A stretch of 35,360 nt of DNA, from the NCBI GenBank assembly GCA_027482905.1, contig JAIXVP010000049.1, forward strand, positions 1 through 35,360. Direction: 5' to 3'. This stretch comes from Opitutaceae bacterium. Lineage in GTDB: Bacteria > Verrucomicrobiota > Verrucomicrobiia > Opitutales > Opitutaceae. Below are positions 32,461-35,360 of this stretch, piece after piece (the stretch's first letter is position 1; each line of letters begins with the position of its first letter). The notes under the pieces were generated by a model. The model searched no databases and had not been told where the DNA came from. It was given only the letters and a program-made list of their open reading frames with translations. The translations under genes were made by a program, and so were the position numbers.

Positions 32461-32474
32461 TCCCCGCGCCCGCC

Positions 32475-33089
32475 ATGCCCGACCCGCTTCCAACCGCCCC
32501 CGTCCTGCTCGTGCTCGCCGGCCCCGCCGGCTCCGGCAAGACCACCCTCTGCGAGCGCCTCGTCGCCGAGGTGCCCGGCTTCACCCGCGTGGTCACCAGC
32601 ACCACCCGCGACCCCCGCCCCGGCGAGGTGAACGGCGTCCACTACCACTTTTTCACCCCGGCCGAGTTCGACGCGCGCATCGCCGCCGGCGCCTTCCTCG
32701 AATGGGCCTGGGTGCATAAAAAGAACCGCTACGGCACCCTCGCCTCGTCCGTGCGCGATCCCCTCGCCGCCGGCCGCAGCCTGGTGATCAACGTCGACGT
32801 GCAGGGCGTGGAGAACTTCCGACGCGCCGCCGCCGCCGACCCCGTCCTGGCCCGCCACCTCGCGACCGTCTTTATCGACGTGCCCATCCCCGAGCTGCGT
32901 ATCCGCCTCGGCGGCCGCGGCGAGAGCGAGGCCGAGATCGCCCACCGCATGGCGACCGCCGAGCTGGAGCTGCGCGAACGCGACAAGTTCGACCACGTCA
33001 TCACCAGCCGCGACCGGGAATCCGACTTCGCCGCCCTTGTCGACATCTGGCACCGCGTCGCCGCCCGGGTGGCCGCCACGCCGGCTTGA
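32475..33089 (+). CDS. gmk: Guanylate kinase
   Basis: Gmk phosphorylates GMP to GDP with ATP. The 204-residue protein has the P-loop GPAGSGKTT at 16-24 (Lys22), the GMP-binding TSTTRDPRPGEVNGVHYHF stretch, FLEWAWVHKKNRYGT, and INVDVQGVENF. The length and order are standard. It follows the small membrane protein by 14 bases and ends 68 bases before the convergent GH28 gene. Confidence 0.95.
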   Translation: MPDPLPTAPVLLVLAGPAGSGKTTLCERLVAEVPGFTRVVTSTTRDPRPGEVNGVHYHFFTPAEFDARIAAGAFLEWAWVHKKNRYGTLASSVRDPLAAGRSLVINVDVQGVENFRRAAAADPVLARHLATVFIDVPIPELRIRLGGRGESEAEIAHRMATAELELRERDKFDHVITSRDRESDFAALVDIWHRVAARVAATPA

Positions 33090-33127
33090 TGGCGAACCGG
33101 GCCTTGGACGGATAGGCGTCCCAGGCG

Positions 33128-33144
33128 GGCCGGTTGATCCGGCC
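33128..33144. terminator. GC hairpin between gmk and the GH28 gene
   Basis: GGCCGG (33128-33133) pairs with CCGGCC (33139-33144) around TTGAT, in the 68-base convergent gap. There is no U-tract on either side, so intrinsic termination is doubtful. Confidence 0.35.
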
Positions 33145-33157
33145 GAAGCGACCGGGT

Positions 33158-34843
33158 TCAGAATTCCGCCCGCTCGACCTTGCCGAGGCGCCGGTCCTCG
33201 CGGCCCTCGCAGTCGCGCAGCGTCACGCCCTCGACGTGTTTGAAGACGAACTCCGCCCCGCCGTCGCGCCGCCCGCCGGCCACGGCGTCGAAGACCAGCC
33301 CGGTCGCATGCTCGGCCACCACCGCCGGCCGAGCGTCGGGTCGCAGGGTCTCGAACCGCACATCCTCCACCCGCAGGCCCTTCACGTGGCGGACATACAG
33401 CCCGTGCGCCGGGGTGACGCCAAACATCGACGGCTCCGGGTAGGCGGCCTCGTTCTCCGGCAGCTCCCGCGCCGCCTGCTCGGCCGTGCCCCCGCCCGCC
33501 GCGACGACGCGGATATGGCTGAGGCTCACGTCCTCGATCTCATGCCCCGCCAGCCCGGCGAGGATGGAGGCGAAGTTCGGATCGGCGTCGTAGACGGTGA
33601 TGTTGCTCAGGCGGATGCGGCGCATGCCGCCGATGGTCGCGCCGTCGGGACCGCGCATGCGTCGGCCCACCCGCAGGAAAATCGGCGCGGTCGTGATCTC
33701 GCGCATCACCAGATCGCTGATGTTCACATCCTCCAGCACCCCGCCGTCCACCGTCTCGAGCGCGATGCCGCGGCTGCGCTCGAAGACGCAGTTGCTGATC
33801 GTGATGTTGCGGAAACCGCCGTTGGACTCGGTGCCGAACTTGATCCGCCCGGTCACGCGGTCGCGATCGGGCGCGAACTCCTGGGTGCGGCCGCGTGTGC
33901 CGTCGAGCAGGGTGCCGGGATCGAAGCCGCTGACCTGGCAGTTGGTGATCACGACGTTCTCGGTCGCGCGGGCGAACCCGAGCCCGAAGGAACTCTTGAG
34001 CACGATGGCGTCGTCGTTGGGCGTGTTGACCGCGCAGTTGGCGATGCGCACGTGGCGGCAGGCGTCGATGTCGAAGCCGTCGCGGTTGGTGTCCACCGTG
34101 ACGTTGTCGATCAGAAGATTGTCCACCCCGGTGGCGAGAAGGGCGAAATGGCCGCCGTTGAGGATGGTGAAATCGCGCAGGACGACGTTGCGGCAGAGTT
34201 TGAGCGCGAGGGCCTTGTTGCCCTCGCCGACCATGGCGGCGAACTCGTCCCGCCCCTTGGCCTTGCCCTCCGGATCGACCGCGCGGGCGGCGTCGGCGGC
34301 GTCCTTGAGCGTGGTCGGGGTGTCGCCGGGCTTTTCCACCCTACGCGGACCGGGGCCGCGGCGGGTCAGGCCGGCGCCGTCGATGCGCCCGGGGCCGGTG
34401 ATGGCGATGTTTTCCAGGTTCTCGCCCCAGAGCAGGCTGTTGCGCCAGTGGCTGTGCCCAAAATCCTGATACATATCCCAGATGTTGGGCTCGGGGTCGT
34501 CGTAGGCGCCGAAACCGGGCGCGGGCGTCGCCGCGCGCAGCACCGCGCCCGCCTCGAGCCGCAGGGCCACGTGGCTGCGCAGGCGAAGGGAAAACGAGAG
34601 GTAGACCCCGGCCGGCAGCACCACCGTGCCGCCGCCCTCGGCCGCCGCCGCGTCGAGCGCGCGCTGGATGGCGGCGGTGTCGAGCGCGCGGCCGTCGCCC
34701 ACCGCCCCGAGCGCCCGCACGTCGTGCTCCCGCGCCGTCGCCGCGCCGAGGGCGGCCAGACAGGCGAAGAGGAGACGACCGATCCGGCCGGAGAGACGGG
34801 GACGCGCGGATGCGCGGACGGACAAAACAAGGGGTTGGGGCAT
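33158..34843 (-). CDS. Secreted GH28 polygalacturonase-like enzyme
   Basis: The 561-residue protein has a signal peptide (hydrophobic core near LLFACLAALGA, cut near TA-REH) and a right-handed beta-helix typical of GH28 pectin hydrolases. Catalytic markers are N253-R-D255 in DTNRDGFDID and Asp277-Asp278 in NTPNDDAIVLKS. RIKFGTESNGG provides the RIK motif. The usual GHG segment is replaced by GFDPGTLLDGT, as I recall for a bacterial GH28 subgroup. The substrate is likely a galacturonan or rhamnogalacturonan. A Shine-Dalgarno-like GGTGAG sits just before the ATG. It diverges from the PPK2 gene across 158 bases. Confidence 0.92.
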   Translation of the reverse strand: MPQPLVLSVRASARPRLSGRIGRLLFACLAALGAATAREHDVRALGAVGDGRALDTAAIQRALDAAAAEGGGTVVLPAGVYLSFSLRLRSHVALRLEAGAVLRAATPAPGFGAYDDPEPNIWDMYQDFGHSHWRNSLLWGENLENIAITGPGRIDGAGLTRRGPGPRRVEKPGDTPTTLKDAADAARAVDPEGKAKGRDEFAAMVGEGNKALALKLCRNVVLRDFTILNGGHFALLATGVDNLLIDNVTVDTNRDGFDIDACRHVRIANCAVNTPNDDAIVLKSSFGLGFARATENVVITNCQVSGFDPGTLLDGTRGRTQEFAPDRDRVTGRIKFGTESNGGFRNITISNCVFERSRGIALETVDGGVLEDVNISDLVMREITTAPIFLRVGRRMRGPDGATIGGMRRIRLSNITVYDADPNFASILAGLAGHEIEDVSLSHIRVVAAGGGTAEQAARELPENEAAYPEPSMFGVTPAHGLYVRHVKGLRVEDVRFETLRPDARPAVVAEHATGLVFDAVAGGRRDGGAEFVFKHVEGVTLRDCEGREDRRLGKVERAEF

Positions 34844-35001
34844 GCTCTCACCCTGATCGGATCACCCGCCCGGCCAAGCCCGGCCGTTTCGGACCGTTCG
34901 ATCCGCCCGCGCGCGACTTTTTTCCGACCGGATCGGTTTAAGCCTTTCGCCGGCCCGCCGCCGGCGTTTCGCTCCCCGGGCCGTCCCACCGCGATCACCC
35001 C
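34844..35001. promoter_or_regulatory. Divergent intergenic region of GH28 and PPK2 genes
   Basis: These 158 bases must carry both promoters. A T-rich patch (TTTTTT near 34918-34924) followed by CCGACCGGATCGG and TTTAAG (34937-34942) is the most promoter-like part. Two GATC-containing partial inverted repeats (near 34854-34862 and 34899-34904) are present. No confident -35/-10 pair was found. Confidence 0.35.
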
Positions 35002-35360
35002 ATGCCCACCGCGAAAAAGCCGAGCCGCCCCCGGTCCATCCCCGTCAAGGCCCCCTCCGCCGCCCGCCCCCGCTCCGCCCGCGCCCGTCGGGAGCTCGCC
35101 GACCGCATCCCCCGCAAAACCTACGACGTCCGCACCGCCCGCCTGCGCGAGCGCCTGGTCGATCTGCAAATCGAGCTGAAGGAACAACCCTTCCGCGTCC
35201 TCCTCATCGTCGCGGGCGTGGCCGGCGCCGGCCGCGGCGACGTGTTGAACACCCTCGGCGGCTGGCTCGACCCGCGCGGCGTCGAGACCTTCTCCTTCAC
35301 CGATCCCACCGACGACGAACGCCGCCGGCCTTTTCTCTGGCGCTTCTGGCGCAGCCTCCC
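35002..35360 (+). CDS. PPK2-family polyphosphate:AMP phosphotransferase, 3' truncated by the window edge
   Basis: The visible 119 residues include a basic N-terminal tail and the first part of a PPK2 module: RERLVDLQIELKEQPFRVLLIVAG, then GVAGAGRGD at residues 72-80, GGWLDPRGVETFSF and RRPFLWRFWRSLP. The last two blocks are typical of two-module polyphosphate:AMP phosphotransferases, which make ADP from AMP and polyphosphate. The P-loop is altered: the usual Asp and Lys are Ala74 and Arg78, so this first module is probably not catalytic. In known two-module enzymes the second module does the work, which lies outside the window. The start at 35002 is the only good ATG before the conserved region. 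Confidence 0.85.
   Translation, partial: MPTAKKPSRPRSIPVKAPSAARPRSARARRELADRIPRKTYDVRTARLRERLVDLQIELKEQPFRVLLIVAGVAGAGRGDVLNTLGGWLDPRGVETFSFTDPTDDERRRPFLWRFWRSL

Noticed and set aside
33128-33144. The GGCCGG-TTGAT-CCGGCC hairpin as a strong intrinsic terminator
   Set aside because: No T-tract follows on either strand; it is listed only with low confidence.

Overview
The window is chromosomal DNA of very high GC content (roughly 70 percent by eye) with tightly packed genes and few transposon-like or phage-like signs. The gene mix suggests an aerobic or facultative, polysaccharide-degrading Gram-negative bacterium. It includes RseP, RNase Y, MiaB, Gmk, Apt, PyrE, AroE, GlgA, a GH2 beta-galactosidase, a GH28 polygalacturonase-like enzyme, a GH50-like protein, a PF09826-type secreted propeller protein and a DP-repeat superhelix protein. 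My best guess is Verrucomicrobiota, family Opitutaceae or a close relative. That placement is inferred from recalled family resemblance, not from a search.

Layout. 1-2670: the 3' part of rseP, a 423-base gene-free stretch, and a secreted beta-helix protein followed by the clearest terminator here. 2756-5053: a 765-residue anchored protein made of about twenty DP-motif helical repeats. 5124-7821 (minus): a TPR-AAA+ ATPase translationally coupled to a TPR membrane protein. 7941-14126 (plus): a co-directional run of flavin reductase-like protein, GH50-like protein, apt, 2-hydroxyacid dehydrogenase, DTW-domain tRNA modification enzyme, DUF985-cupin fusion and a secreted alpha/beta hydrolase. 14127-19871 (minus): lacZ, aroE, an anchored protein of unknown function and a small membrane protein, with 4-base overlaps at two of the three junctions. 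20000-22553 (plus): rny and an AEC-type transporter. 22570-25234 (minus): pyrE, an HPF-like protein and glgA. 25315-26175 (plus): an HTH-metallo-beta-lactamase fusion. 26183-30314 (minus): the propeller protein and a lytic transglycosylase. 30445-33089 (plus): miaB, a small membrane protein and gmk. 33158-34843 (minus): the GH28 enzyme. 35002-end (plus): the start of a PPK2-family polyphosphate:AMP phosphotransferase.

Three themes run through the window. First, translation starts rarely carry a Shine-Dalgarno motif, but 23 of 28 have C immediately before the start codon. Second, two intergenic gaps (before apt and before the membrane protein at 31921) are filled with seven-base tandem repeats; the first also forms a 25-bp inverted repeat. 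Third, several proteins have altered active-site motifs: the MBL-fold protein, the GH50-like protein and the PPK2 N-module. No CRISPR array, tRNA, rRNA, integrase or insertion sequence was seen. The best leads for something undescribed are the heptamer repeats, the HTH-MBL fusion with an HxExEH motif, the AAA+/membrane TPR pair and the DP-repeat protein; none is proven to be a new system.
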